DNA of 64,000 bases from Plectrocnemia conspersa. Lineage: Eukaryota; Arthropoda; Insecta; Trichoptera; Polycentropodidae. Within the stretch, counting starts at the first letter, position 1. Each line of letters opens with the position of its first letter. The translations under genes were made by a program, and so were the position numbers. Positions 48,541 to 60,734 of this stretch are shown one piece after another. Under the pieces are notes generated by a model that was not told where the DNA came from, did not search any database, and worked only from the letters and a program-made list of their open reading frames with translations. Location: contig VTFK01000464.1 of NCBI GenBank assembly GCA_009617715.1, positions 310,001 to 374,000 on the forward strand, read 5' to 3'.

Positions 48541-49621
48541 GAGCGTTATTGGGAAACAACAACACTTTTACAGAGTAAAAATTTTCTGAATTTTCTGAAC
48601 TACTGAGATGACTTTATTACCAGTTACCAACTACAGAAAACAACTCAGCAAAGTGTTTTAAAAAAAAACACAATTTTATAAAATAAAAATAATGTTAGTT
48701 TATCAAAATGGTTAATTAAATATCAACAATATTATCATAAAATATTTAAGGAATTAAAATTTAAAGCATTTAAGCGTTACTCTCCGCAGAAAGCTTTCAT
48801 TATAACGAAACCCGTGTCTGTGCTTTGTTGTTGACGTGCAATTTTTCACGTGATATATGAAAGCATAACGGTGGTTCGTTTAATTTATTCCAGCCCGTCT
48901 TCCCCGTAACGGGTTGATTCGATTATCGCTTTTGAATATTCAAAGGCACCTCGATTTCTGTTTGCGTTAACTCTTTGATAAATAATTACTCGTTTAAAGG
49001 CGGAACGCGGCAAAACTTTTTGTTTGAACATTCCATTAGCGCGGCGCGCGCGGCTCTCTCTATCAATATAGTACTTTGCTCGTCGCGCGATTCGGCGGTG
49101 CGGCCGCGATCATGCTCGCGACCGAAACTTTGATAATTGAATCGAAATTGTCCGATTCGAAGCCAACTTTCTGGCGATGCGGCAATAAATGCGAATCGAG
49201 CGAATTAGGCTAAACTTCCATTTTGAAAGTCAAAAGTTATACATTCGAAATTTCATATTCGAAAAAAATACAAAAGCAATTAATTTATCATCAAAATTAA
49301 ATTTTCCTGATAATTTACTTCCTCTATGACAATGAAGTAAAGACAAGAAAAGCACCCGTTTCAAAAATTAAAATATAGATAAAAGGCGTTATATAATATA
49401 TTAGTATGATTGAATAGTTTCTAATTTTATTAGGTTTATTATTTGAATCAGAAACGTTTTGATAATAATAGTTAAAAATAGCTTTAACTATTTTTTATCA
49501 GAGACGTTTTAGCTCCTGAAATTACACACTCCATTATTTTAACTCAAGTGACCCGATAAAATATTAAAATGTTTTCGTTTACATTTTAAGTCTCGTTAAC
49601 ATCTAATGCTAAGAGTCTAAA
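48541..49621. other. GC/CpG island at 48780-49250 within AT-rich DNA
   Basis: The island contains AGCGCGGCGCGCGCGGCTCT and GCGGTGCGGCCGCGATCATG. It has no long open frame and no repeat partner in the window. Candidate conserved noncoding element or promoter-type CpG island; no core promoter was recognised. Confidence 0.35.
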
Positions 49622-49845
49622 AAGTCTAACCTGGGCCTTTTGCTTTTCACATTATTTATTATTGACATAAATACAACAGTTACAAACAGTTACAGTTTTA
49701 TTATGTATGCAGATGACTTAAAATTGTTTTTAATTCATTCGATCTGTGACGGACCCTAAACAGTGATTAATATTCTCTATTGAAATGGACCTCTCCGTCT
49801 GCTCTTTAATGTCAGAAAGTGCTATTATGTATTTGTCATTTTTTG
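49622..49845 (+). pseudogene. LINE reverse transcriptase fragment with YADDLKLF box
   Basis: The plus strand reads LGPFAF/LLFTLFIIDI in the position of the SHLGPLLFLLFINDI block. An intact catalytic box IMYADDLKLF follows, then a degraded segment with NGPLRLLFNVRKCYYVFVIF (family WCxxNxLxLNxxKCxxxxF). That order belongs to the palm domain of CR1/jockey-group non-LTR elements. Only about 75 codons remain, with one or more shifts. Confidence 0.75.
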
Positions 49846-49883
49846 AGTCGCTCTAGATTCTAGAGCGACTCAACAGATGACAA
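49833..49883. repeat. perfect 14-bp inverted repeat within a longer imperfect hairpin
   Basis: TGAGTCGCTCTAGA (49844-49857), a single T, then TCTAGAGCGACTCA (49859-49872), with outer TTGTCAT/ATGACAA arms extending the stem to about 25 bp. It lies exactly between the RT fragment and an endonuclease-like fragment. This may be a rearrangement junction. Confidence 0.8.
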
Positions 49884-49884
49884 G

Positions 49885-50100
49885 TAACCCACACACTTAC
49901 ACTATAAACTCACATAATAAGTCCAAAGATGTGCACCCGCGATCTATTCATCCCTACCAACGAACATGGTAAGGAAACAGAAGGCCCCACAACCATTGGT
50001 ACCAAAACTTGATTCTCTGACCACTACTTCACTCTAGGACTTCTTCGATCGCACCTCCAGGACCTGCAAAAAATATCACACAAATATATATTCTAATAAC
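49885..50100 (+). pseudogene. possible LINE endonuclease fragment
   Basis: The plus-strand frames read THTLTL-THI, then RDLFIPTNEHGKETEGPTTI and FSDHYFTLGLLRSHL. This mimics the LINE apurinic endonuclease order PTR-x-LDLFI-x-PLGxSDHxxI, with the S-D-H triad kept. In a LINE the endonuclease precedes the RT, but here it follows it, so these are separate or rearranged fragments. Weakly supported. Confidence 0.35.
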
Positions 50101-52429
50101 ATCCTAGATTGGACAGAAAATAAGGATTTGGCATGTATTTATCCCGCGAAACAATTTGAAGTCACATACGAGACAAGATTCAGGATTGCTACTGAAGTTG
50201 GAGTTACTCACCGTCGACACTTCTTGCACACACATGCAATTTTTAACAGTTTCTATAAACACTAACTATATCGTAACACACCCAGGTTTGAGTATGTAAC
50301 TCTATTTGTAAGATGATGAAAAATTTCGACCGTCTTCCATGAGATATTACACCTATGGACAGGCGAAAACTTATAATGTAGAGTTCGAGTCGAAGCTTTT
50401 TACTTGTGCGATAGGGATATGAAACATTTTAATTTTATCTGTACTATTTACTTACAAGTTCTCCTTTCAAACTAAACATAACTTTGTTTGATATATTTTT
50501 TATAACTTTAACTGCTCATTTAAAACGTTAGTTTATTATAGATTTAATACTAAAATATTTAAGATATTTTTTTTTGATGAATCTTGCGAATAACATAAAA
50601 CAATATAGTATCATTGAATAAATTCGCATGCATGCATACAAATCAATACATGAAAATGCATCAAAACTCGTTAACCTGTCGATGTTAACGTCCGTCGGTA
50701 TTTGTTTAACAAATTAATGCAACAACTCGCATATTTCGGCTCGCGAACCGCTGATTATCGTTCCGACGCCGGGCTTAACCGGTCGCCGAATGCGCTTCAG
50801 CAATTCCGCTTTAGACATTTCACTGAAATTCAGTTAGAGTTTTCAGCGCTCACTCGGTTACTTTACTTTCTTAAGGAACGTAATTTACCGAACTTGTACC
50901 GGGATCCCCGCTTTCAAATAATTTAGTTCAAAATGTACTTTAAAAAAAATAATACAATACAATACACGAAATATATTTTTATAAAAAATAATCAATGGAT
51001 ATATTTGATTTCTGTCGTACTTTGGGTTAATAAAAAATAAAAAAATAAATACAAGTAATTGAAAATAGAGCCTTTAGAATTGTCTTTACTGTTTCATTTG
51101 ACATAAATATACATTAAAAATATGTATTTATTCAGTAACACAAATACTTAACTAAATTAATAAAATTTTATGTAGATGCTTAGATATTTATTTACATGTA
51201 TTTTTAACGTATACATACGTTACTAAGTATGCAAATAATAAATAGATAATTTACTAATTTTTTTATCCTTTCATATAAAAAATTCGTCGGTAAAAATCGG
51301 TTCCAAAAATTAAATTTGTCCATTGCGAGTTTATGTTAGTGGACGATAATCAAATTAACTTGCAAAATTAAAACGTTTGCAGTACTTTGTAAATTGCATA
51401 GTATACACGTGTTTCAAAACAAATCGCTCGTTTGCAGATTGGTGGTAATTTACTTTAAAAAAAATATACATATTTTAGAAATGTCGCAATGCATAGCTTT
51501 TGAAATTCGTGACTGAATTATAATTGAAGCTAAAAGAGTCAGTTTTGATATAGGCGGCACGCGAAAACGCGAGCTTTTAAGTGCAAAAGCTATGCTTTCA
51601 CTCCTCTCGCATTTAGGGTAATGTTATTAGCGCTAATTATAAATGCAGCTGTTTTTCTCCGGCGCAGGTAAATGCATTTAATATAAAATTGCAGTTGAGG
51701 GACGAATAAAAAAAACTATACTGCTGCAGAGTAAATTAAGGCTTAAAAGTGAAATTAAAAATTTACGCATCACTGCTTTTAAACGTGATTAAAAATAATT
51801 TGCAAAGGTTCGTATTGCATAATTTAAAGCTGCAGGGTTGGTCAGAAAAAGTAACTAAAATATAATATTAATTATTCAAATTACTTAGATATGTTGAAAT
51901 ACAAAATCTATAGAGACAATTTTCTACCTGGATTCGTCGAAGTTCAATTGCAATGAATTCTAAGCTCTGACCAGTGCCGGTAGTTGGTGGTGACAGTTGC
52001 AATTAGCTTGACAATAGGTGACCTGATAAATTTTACAAAGGTTTCCTAAATATTAACTTTGGCTCGTTGTCGCTCTGGGGATAAAAGTCAAGCTTTGGTT
52101 AAACTAAATAATATTGGCGTATTATGAAAAGTTTTGCTATTGTATTTTAGTGCACTATTGTCACATGTGGTGGTTTGCTCAACAGTTTCATTTAGTTTAT
52201 ACAGTATACTTGTAGATATTTTGTAGTTATATAAAACCGCAATGTTTTCGTTGTGTGTTAATGCAAAAGTTCTGTATAGTAATTAAGTCTGGTTTTAGAA
52301 CTAACAACAATTCACTTTTATAAGTTCTTGTGTCATATCTAAACACTCTTTTAAGTTATATTTTTAGTCGATTTAGTAAAATATATGATAATAAAATACT
52401 TATGCGTTTAAAAAATCTTTAGAAAAAGA
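50101..52429. other. AT-rich, islands at 50640-50930 and 51480-51830
   Basis: A 74-codon plus-strand frame (50702-50926) lies in the first island, but the protein matches nothing I know. No RNA gene or repeat recognised. Confidence 0.35.
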
Positions 52430-52830
52430 AATTAATAACGAACAGTTCGGCTTCCGTGAAAATCCCTTGACAACACATCCACATCGTTTGAAGCATAAAA
52501 CTATATGCGTTAATTTGAATATAAAAAAAAGAAGAGCTTTTTAATATATGCTATCGAAAAAGCTTTTGACATGGTAGGCATGACGGTTTGATTCATAAAC
52601 CTACAAATACAAAACGCCAGCTAAGCTTAATACACTCATACATGAAAAGTATAAGCTATGTTGTTTCACTAAATATTAAGTTTGTTAGGGCCATTTCGAT
52701 ATACCAAATATAAAAAAAATGCGTTTATATGTGCTGACAATACAGATATTTTAACAAGTGCTTAAAGTCTCAAGCTAATCGCAAATAAATTACCTAAATT
52801 AATATTTGGCTGTTAAATTAAGCCGTTTTA
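52430..52830 (+). pseudogene. jockey-clade LINE reverse transcriptase fragment
   Basis: Plus-strand frames give EQFGFRENPLTTHPHRLKHK (family QFGFRxxHSTTHQLxRL), YAIEKAFDMVG (family LDIEKAFDxVWHDG), KTPAKLNTLIHTYMKS (family TPxxLIxLIxSYLxxR) and ADNTDILTS (degenerate ADDTAIL). It is related to the inverted copy at 53640-54740, which carries the equivalent FSFRENHSTTHQFNRLTKHL. Stops and shifts throughout. Confidence 0.8.
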
Positions 52831-53639
52831 TAGTGATAATTGCCAAATTTTCTGTAAAGTTTATTTTATGATTATGTGTTTTTTAGATACCTGAAATTTT
52901 TATGGCACATATATCACACTAATTCATTTTCGCCCAAAATTGAAATATCGATCCATCGATTCTCCATTAGCAACTAACATTTTATTATTATAATTAAATA
53001 GAATTTTTCAATAGATACTTCAAGAAAGAACAAGTCGTAATGTAGCAATTTTTTCGACGAAAAAAGCCATTCGGCTTAAAAAAGTACATATATAAAACAA
53101 GAAGCAATTAACTCGAATCTCAAAAATGAGGTTCGTTTAACCCCCTTTGCAGCGCGGGCTTGGTGCTTACAACGAACAATAGCACAATAATGAGGTGCTC
53201 TCTAGCTGCAAGATAAATCTTCAGAGTCAGAAGAATAAGCAGCGCGCTTATCGTCTCGTTTCCTCCGTGTGTGCTACTCTCGTACTGGTTGGTGCTGCAA
53301 CAAAATCACACTCTAGAAGTACCAAAAGCACAAAGGGGCCTACACGGACGACGCCGGGGAAATTCTTTGGGCTTCCTTTTGAAAGCACGCCTGACAAAGT
53401 TTCAGACGATTATGCAAAAAGCGGCTAAATATCAAAGTTGAAACATTAACGTGACATTTACGCTTGTCGTTCGAAGTAATGTAGCGATTCGTCAGCTAAA
53501 ATATCGGCTGGGTGGATATTTATTGACCTATCGGCTTCCGCATGACGTTTATGTTATATAACTTGAACTATACTTATAGGGGCAATTTAAATGAGCAATA
53601 TTTAAAAAAATTGTTCCATAAAAGATATTGTTTGTGCAT
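52831..53639. other. AT-rich with GC-elevated block at 53130-53440
   Basis: The block starts near TTTAACCCCCTTTGCAGCGC and contains a 77-codon plus-strand frame (53195-53428) rich in Ser/Thr/Lys without a known domain. No support for a gene. Confidence 0.35.
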
Positions 53640-54740
53640 TACTGTTGTACAGATTAAGTGCGAGAGACCATTGATCAGAACAATGAACACCTTATTCTCT
53701 GCAACGAATCATATTTATAATTGCTGTGTCAGCGTACATTGATAGTTAAATTAGAATATCATTAGTATATAAAATTAAGGGAAACGGACCAAGTATACTT
53801 CCCTAATGTATTTTACGCGGTATCGAAAATGTATTATTTAGCGAAACAACATAGCTTAGATTCTTAAGGTAAGACCGTAAAATGTCGATAATATAATATA
53901 ATAAGGAGTTCGGTATTTTAAAAGTTTATGTATTAATCTGTCATGCCATACTGTATCAGAGGTCTTTTCAATATCTAGCAATAAGAGAACAGAACTTTTT
54001 TTCATATTAAAATCGGCAGATAAGTGCTTTGTTAGTCTGTTAAATTGGTGCGTAGTCGAATGATTTTCGCGAAAAGAAAATTGTTTATTTATAAGTTTGG
54101 TATTAAGAGCTTCCCTTAATCGAGATATTATAATTTTTTTAAATAATTTGGTAAATGACTAAATGTAAACTGATCGGGCGAGATTGAATTGCTGTGTTAT
54201 CTGATTTTGAAGGTTTTTTTTATTATCGAATCAAAAGTTGCCGTTTTCTAGATAATTGTGAAATATCCAAAAAATGAGCATGATTTAAATATTTCAGTTT
54301 AGTACTTAAAGCATACAAAAGGAAGGTTTTAAATCAATTTAATAATTAATTTATCCATTCCTAGAGTCTTTTCATTTGATAATCGTTCAACAATACTGAG
54401 AATTTCTGATAAGCCGATTTTGTTAATGAAGTGTTGCCTGGTCCACTTTAGTTTGCGTTTTTTGGTCAATGTAATTTTACGTAAGTTGGTAAGATGTAGA
54501 AAAGGACTCGGCTAATATCTCGACCTTCTCTTGAATTATGTTAGTCATGTCGTTCCCAGATTTTAAGGGTGGTATATTTGAGTTTTTATTTTTAAACGAT
54601 TTCGTCAGTCTCAGTCAATGCTTTTAATTTACGCGACCACCAAATGTTTTTAATTTAACGCGAATTTTATCAGTTGGGGTGATTTATTTTCATGCCATTG
54701 CTTTCTCATATTCTTTTTAATTTTATTAAGTTAAAAAATT
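53640..54740 (-). pseudogene. jockey-clade LINE reverse transcriptase, longest LINE remnant here
   Basis: Minus strand, from 54740 downward: LSNEKTLGMDKLIIKLI (family PxKAPGxDxI); KPSKSDNTAIQSRPISL (family KPGKDPxxxSSYRPISLL); KLFKKIIISRLREAL; FSFRENHSTTHQFNRLTKHL; LLLLDIEKTSDTVWHDRLIH; LLKYRTPYYI; SYVVSLNNTFSIPRKI; GSILGPFPLILYTND; and a damaged MYADTAII catalytic box with one D lost. About 300 codons of RT are recoverable with few shifts, so it is less decayed than the others. The endonuclease and ORF1 are absent, fitting 5' truncation. Confidence 0.85.
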
Positions 54741-55024
54741 TCTGCGGTAAGTTTCATGTTATTTCAAATATTTTTACGCAACGGAATTGATGATATGTTA
54801 AGTAATGAATATCATCGTCAATAGTTTTCGTGTCATTTGAGGTATAATTCTGTACTTTTATTATTATTCGAGACTCTATTATGCTCCTAAATCAATTCCA
54901 ATAATAAAAAATAACCTCATTTCGACCTCACCGCGTCCAACGTAAAAAAAACTGAAAAGTAGTCCGAAGACAGAGCCTAGATGCAGTGCATATTTGAAAT
55001 CCGGGACCCTTGACCAACGTAATA

Positions 55025-56611
55025 CACCCATACCTCGCTTTACGGCCTAGATACGTTCCACGAAACTTGGCCGCTAAGCGAAAAGCCGTATAACGAATCA
55101 ATTATTCTAATACAAATTCATACAAATTCAGTGGGATCGGTTCCAAATTTGTTAAATAACATGGTTTATCATTTAAAATGCATTTTATCTTTTTATTTCA
55201 TTTAAATCAAAAATACATACATAACAAGTACATACATTTGTACATAAAATAATAACAGACTCCAAGAACCAACAATAATCCATAAACAAAAATGAAACAA
55301 CTTCGTGTTACATAAAATATGTGTATGAATACATATATAATTTTTTTTTTAAATGCCTTTAATCTGAAGACGATGAAGAAATTTTATTTTCATTTTTCGC
55401 TGGTAAGGATGGGCCTGCCTTAAAAAAATTGTCCAACGTTGTTTGTCTTGCCTTTTTGTCTCTTTCGTTCTTCAGTGATTTATAACAGCTAATGGCTGAG
55501 TTAATTCCTCGAGAAACTGTGGCGCTTCGTTCGACGTCAGAATCGTTTTCAAGGAAGATGTTTATTTCTTGTTCGAAATAGGAAAAAGCTTTTGACAATT
55601 TTTTTGATGTTAGCTGTTTGGATACAACAGGCTCTGTCTCTTCATCAAATGCCGGTTCTGCTTGCAACTGAATGAGTTCCTTATATGAAAGGGGTTCCCT
55701 ATCAGCTTCAAGTAGATCAAGCACATCACGTTCGTTCAAACCTTCAAAGTCGAGATCATGTGCTAGATCCAAAATGTTTTGCCTAATTTCAGGAAGGCAA
55801 TTAACTTCTGCATCAGTACTTTTTACACATTCTGGCCATATTTTTTTCCAAACATGGTTCATTGTTGTTAATTTTAATTCCTTCCATGATTCACTGATGC
55901 TGTCAACAGCGTCCTTGATGTTATAGTTTTTCCAAAATGTTTTAATTGAAGATTTACCATCGGTTTCCCTTATAAGTTGTCGGAAAGTTCGGCGTAGGTA
56001 ATATGCATTAAAAGTGGCAAAGCCTTGTTGTAGTTATTGTCTCGCAAATATTTTTTTACTTCTGTGCAAAAGTGATTTTTGAACCAATCCTCTAAAGTAG
56101 CTTTAGTCATCCAAGCTTTCTTGTTGGATCTCCATATGACGGGTAATTGATTTTTATTTAGTCCTTTAAGAGGCCTTGGATTTTCGGACAAATATATTAA
56201 AAGTAGTTTTAGCTTAAAATCACCCGCGGTATTTGCACCAAGTAGCAAAGTTAATCGTTCTTCAGACACCTTATAACCAGGCGCAGATTTTTCGGTTTTT
56301 GAAATGTATTCTGTTTCGTCTACGTTAAGCACTTGTTCAGGTTTATGACCACCTCTTTCAATAATTCCCTTTAAAATGTTGGGATATTCCTTAGATGCGG
56401 CCTCATCGGCGCTAGCTGCTTCACCTTTCATTTTAAAATTATGCAAATTAAATCTATTTTTAAATTTTTAAAAAAAATTGACATCGAAAAAAAGTTTTTT
56501 TGCCGTTATAGCGAAACATTTTAGGCCGTAAATCGAAAACGTGCCTTAATTGAAGAGGGCCGTTATAGCGAAAGGCCGTATAAAGAGCGGCCGTATAGCG
56601 AGGTATGGGTG
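55025..56611 (-). mobile_element. Tigger (pogo)-like DNA transposon, complete ends
   Basis: Terminal inverted repeats CACCCATACCTCGCTTTACG (55025 on) and its partner at 56611 match over about 23 bp with one mismatch. They resemble the CATACCTCG start of vertebrate Tigger elements. TA duplications flank the element at 55023-55024 and 56612-56613. Length is 1587 bp, shorter than a full Tigger of about 2.4 kb, because of internal deletions. Subterminal GCCGTATA and AGCGAAA motifs are repeated near both ends. The insert is a single clean unit and holds the transposase pseudogene described separately. Confidence 0.9.
55359..56462 (-). pseudogene. Tigger/pogo (TIGD1-like) transposase, internally deleted
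   Basis: The first part (56462-55970) reads LHNFKMKGEAASADEAASKE, QVLNVDETEYISKTEKSAPGYK (first catalytic Asp kept, about 11 residues missing after it), LTLLLGANTAGDFKLKLLLI, ENPRPLKGLNKNQLPVIWRS and NKKAWMTKATLEDWFKNHF. After ALPLLM the sequence jumps to YYLRRTFRQLIRETDGK in another frame. The second and third catalytic Asp, normally in DNAPAH and in the following 30 or so residues, are therefore gone. The rest, FWKNYNIKDAVDSI then MNHVWKKIWPEC and an acidic C-terminus with TTLDNFF (55359-55862), is open. The N-terminal CENP-B-type helix-turn-helix half is also absent. It cannot be an active transposase, yet long frames remain open, so it is young. Confidence 0.9.
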
Positions 56612-56639
56612 TATTCAGAATTGACGGTATCCTATGGTT

Positions 56640-58080
56640 GGTAGGATAATGCGTCGGAGATTTTGAAAAATTTACAGTAGTGTCCGTATCGCGTAAGTAA
56701 TTAAAGATTAATTTATCGGATCAATTCGCTTCGGAACAATCCAAGTGCATGTGGGTCTCGCTTTGAAGTCTCCAGTAAATATTATAGATTCTTCTAGACT
56801 AAACACAGCATCAAGGTTACCCAAGAGCAAACCGTCTCCGAGAGAATTATATATACTCTGCGGCAATTATTATTGATTTATTAACGTGTTTATTTTGTAT
56901 CGCGACGGTCTCGAGATTAGTCGTGTTTGTTATTATGCGCGCGTGTTTGATTGATTTTTTTTACAAATATCGCAAGCCCTCCGTCTGGCCTTGAGATTCG
57001 GTAATTACGACAATATCAATTTTGAATTCACTAATCAGAAGTTCCAGTTTTTAGTTTTATTTCGGAATCCACGTGAATTATACGTCAAAATTTTGAGCCC
57101 TACCTTAAAAGAGCACATTATGATATTCGAATATCATTAACGCGATCTCTATTTTTCTGGCACACTTTCCAACCTTGACTCTCTTAAAGGACAAGCAACA
57201 TTCTGCATAGCTCTGCATTATAAGAAGGCAGCGCAAACTGTATTGATAAAAAGCTCCCTTCTCGGAAGATGGCATAGATAGAGGGAAGTCTTCAATGGAT
57301 GCGTCTGGCCAAGAAAAACCTGTGATATGGCTCCGAAAAATCGGTTTTGCCTCTAGCTCTTTTATATAGAGAAAGATGCGCGCTGTCATATTTGGTTTAT
57401 GGATCATAAAAATGATTATCCTAGTGTTTTTAGCTCATAAAGGCACGTATAAAAGAAATTTAAATATTCTTACATCAAAAAAAAATTGAATAAGTAAAAT
57501 ATCAAATCACATTAAATATAGATACATAATGATTATTTTGAATCAAACGTTAGCAAAATAGTTATCAAGCTCAGATTACAAATTATGTTGATACTGAAGT
57601 AGCAAGAAAAGTTCCGACCGTGGGAATATTTACCGACCGATCCGTTTCCGCACGACTTGCACTATTCGCAGTGTTATGTGTCTCTAAATAATTATATGCT
57701 TCCGTGTCTCGGGATTTCGCTTCTTGAAGAGAGACTCGAATTCCGAGACTAATGAATATCGGATTCGATTAAACTTGATGGCCGTGCAATTCCGCCGGAA
57801 CAATCGGCGTATGGTCCAGAATGCAAAGCGATAACGTAGTCATAAAACGTTCGACCCACATTCGCAACGGCGACAATGGCTTTTCCGCGTTCGTCACGTC
57901 TAGTGTTTGTTTATGGAGTTCGATTCTATGACGTTTCCTGTATCCGTATTGTGTATGGTCGGCAATAAAAATGTGCTGGCACCATTATCGGGTTGTTCGA
58001 TTCGAATGTGATGGAATTAGAGGGGCTGTAAAGTGCTTCATGAGTTCAGTTTGAATTTCAGATGGATGATAAGTTTTATT
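56640..58080. other. GC-elevated islands (56640-57000, 57170-57350, 57600-58080), no recognised gene
   Basis: These blocks stand out in composition. The minus-strand frame 57105-57407 (100 codons) shows no known domain. A segment AATATTTACCGACCGATCCG (57627 on) resembles GATATTTATTGACCTATCGG (53516 on), both followed by a TTCCGCAYGAC motif, so a short shared element may exist. Confidence 0.3.
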
Positions 58081-60719
58081 AAATTGATAATATTTACCAT
58101 ATTTACCATATCAAAAAAACACATATTTTTACACCAAAAAATTCATAAGGTTAAACATATTTTTTTTTCTAAACTCTAAAATGTAAACGACTTGAGAAAT
58201 GCCGAGGTGAATTTTGGCTTGACAAGTTTTCCATTGCGTACCATGACATTTGAACAGACTGTTACAATAACAAACTATTCTACTACTCAATGAAATGAGA
58301 AGCTTTTCCAGACGTTTCATAAGTAATTCTACGCAAGCGTCGAACATGTAAAACTTAGACAGAGACTGACTTGATAAAAAACTAATTCTGAATTTTTCAT
58401 GATTACTAAGTTTACTAGTCACTCATTTACCATTAATTTTTTTCTTACAGGTTATAATAATTATTTGATATATACAGGTGTCTCTTCCAAGCAAATAAAA
58501 ATATTTTTGAATAATCATCATTAATATTTTAAAAAGATGTATATAGTACATACTTACAATGCAGTCACATAATAATTATTTTGATTTAGAATATGCGCTA
58601 TTGTATAAAATTAAAACAACTCACAAGTTGGACCTAAAAATAATTATCACATTTTAAAAAATATTAAAAAATCCCCTAATAGCACTTGTTGAAAACACTT
58701 AGCATCATAGTTAATCTAAAGTATTTTTTTCTAAAATGTTATTTGGCTTTATATGTAGTTCATTATATAAACAAAAGTGGTCTTTGTGTGCATTTCGTAT
58801 TTTTCTATTGTGTTTATTGTGCTAATTATTTTTCTAAGCAACAATGACTTACTATAATTGTGAATCATAATTGTTTAGAATATATTTGACACACTTTTAT
58901 TAAAAATATACATGTTTCTTTTATATGTACAATAATATATTTTTTTAAAATATATTATGTAATAGACACTGTTTTTGCTTAAAAATAAACATACTACGTA
59001 AAAAATTGTGATTTAAAAGTAGTTTGACTTTTAAATCACTTTTTTCCCAACTTTAAATATAAAAATTATTCATGAAAACATATAATGTTCTAATAATATT
59101 TAAAAGATTTACATTTACGTGTCATATTAATCACATAATTAGAAAAACTCTGGCTAATTATGTACATTCTGAGATATTATGCTACGTGATACACTTAAGG
59201 TCATATATAATGTACATTTAAGCCATCAAATTTAATATTTACAGTCACATCACATATTTAACGTGAATACATACACAAAGATTGATCTTACCAAGATTAA
59301 AAGTCACAAAATACAAACTATGAGTAGCATTAAATAGTATATATATAATTATTAAAAAGCGCTAATTTAATTTCAACATTTAAAAAAAATCACCTTAGAT
59401 TGCTGATTTTTTCTTAAAATGCCTAATGATTTGAAAAAAAGGTTCATATAAAATATTATTTTAATAAATTAAAACATAACTATCATATAGAGTGCAATAA
59501 GCAGTTATAGTTGTTTTTAAACTTTATGTTTTGTCCGTTTGTATCAATTACGGATGCTACATTCTAAAAAAATTTTGCACCCATAATCGAGTATTTTAAA
59601 TCATGATATAAGCATTATACGTAGTTTTATCTTATTGATAAGCAATTATAAATTTGATTAATGATCTTCCAGATAAGATATAATCAACAAATATTAAATG
59701 TGTTTGTCTGCAGAATTTATTACGATTTTAAATAAAAAATAAATTAATTGACTTTTTGATATATATTAATTTATAATACTTTTACTTAAATTATTATGTA
59801 ATTAAGAATACAATAATGTAATATATTATTTATGTTTTTTAATTTATTTTTTTAGCGCATAATCGTTTGACCCATGCCAGTGGTGTACGCAAGAGATATT
59901 GGAAAAATAATAAATGTCACAATAAATAATAGTTTTATGTTTGAATATCATTATTTTGGCAGACGAATTTAGTTTTGCGCTTTCGTATAAAATATTGCCA
60001 AACCGTTGTGTAGCAAGTGTTTTACATGCAAGTTTAAAGTTAAAAATATTTTGGTCATGGATCATATTACTCAGCTTAGTAAAATTTATTTAGTTTCAGT
60101 TATGTATATATAATATTATATAAATAAGATTTACACCTACATTTCCATATTTCGGCTGTGATGCTCCAGCCATGGTCACCTATTGAATAAGATGTTGTCT
60201 TTATCGGACTAAATCGAACAGTAACTTATAAAAATAAGCTAATATAATTAATTTTTGTCATTGCTTTTAATTTAATATTTGTCAAAATATACATATTTAT
60301 ATATACATTTTAAATTTATTTTTGGATATAGCTCGTATTTTGAAATTATTCTCTTAATGCATTAAAAACTAATTTATTTATCTTAAATTAAAAATGCATA
60401 TAAATAACAATACTCACCAAAAATAAATCGTCTACATTTGCATGATGGATTTATTTGACAGATAACTTTTATAGTATATCTTCAACATGCTTTTACAAGC
60501 TGTAATTAAATAAAATACGTAAAATTGCCTTTATTTTATTTAATAATTAAATTAAAATAGATAAAAATATAGGTATTTTTGTAAATATGTATTGCTCTCA
60601 AATATCATGTATATTTATTTATATTTTTGTCATAAATAAAATAAATGCATATACTTGAATGTATAATATTTAACAAGTTTGAGTATTGATGTGCTTAAAT
60701 CGTCATATTTACTAATAAG
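58081..60719. other. AT-rich stretch, nothing recognised
   Basis: Frames at 58129-58422 and 59844-60065 (minus) are short and unmatched. No RNA gene or repeat copy seen. Confidence 0.5.
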
Positions 60720-60734
60720 TATAACAAGGCATTG

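Noticed and set aside
53195..53428. 77-codon Ser/Thr/Lys-rich frame, histone-like at first glance
   Set aside because: No histone fold or tail motif; no stem-loop or promoter elements of histone genes nearby.
55672..55926. Plus-strand 84-codon Ser/Arg-rich frame
   Set aside because: Antisense shadow of the Tigger transposase C-terminus.
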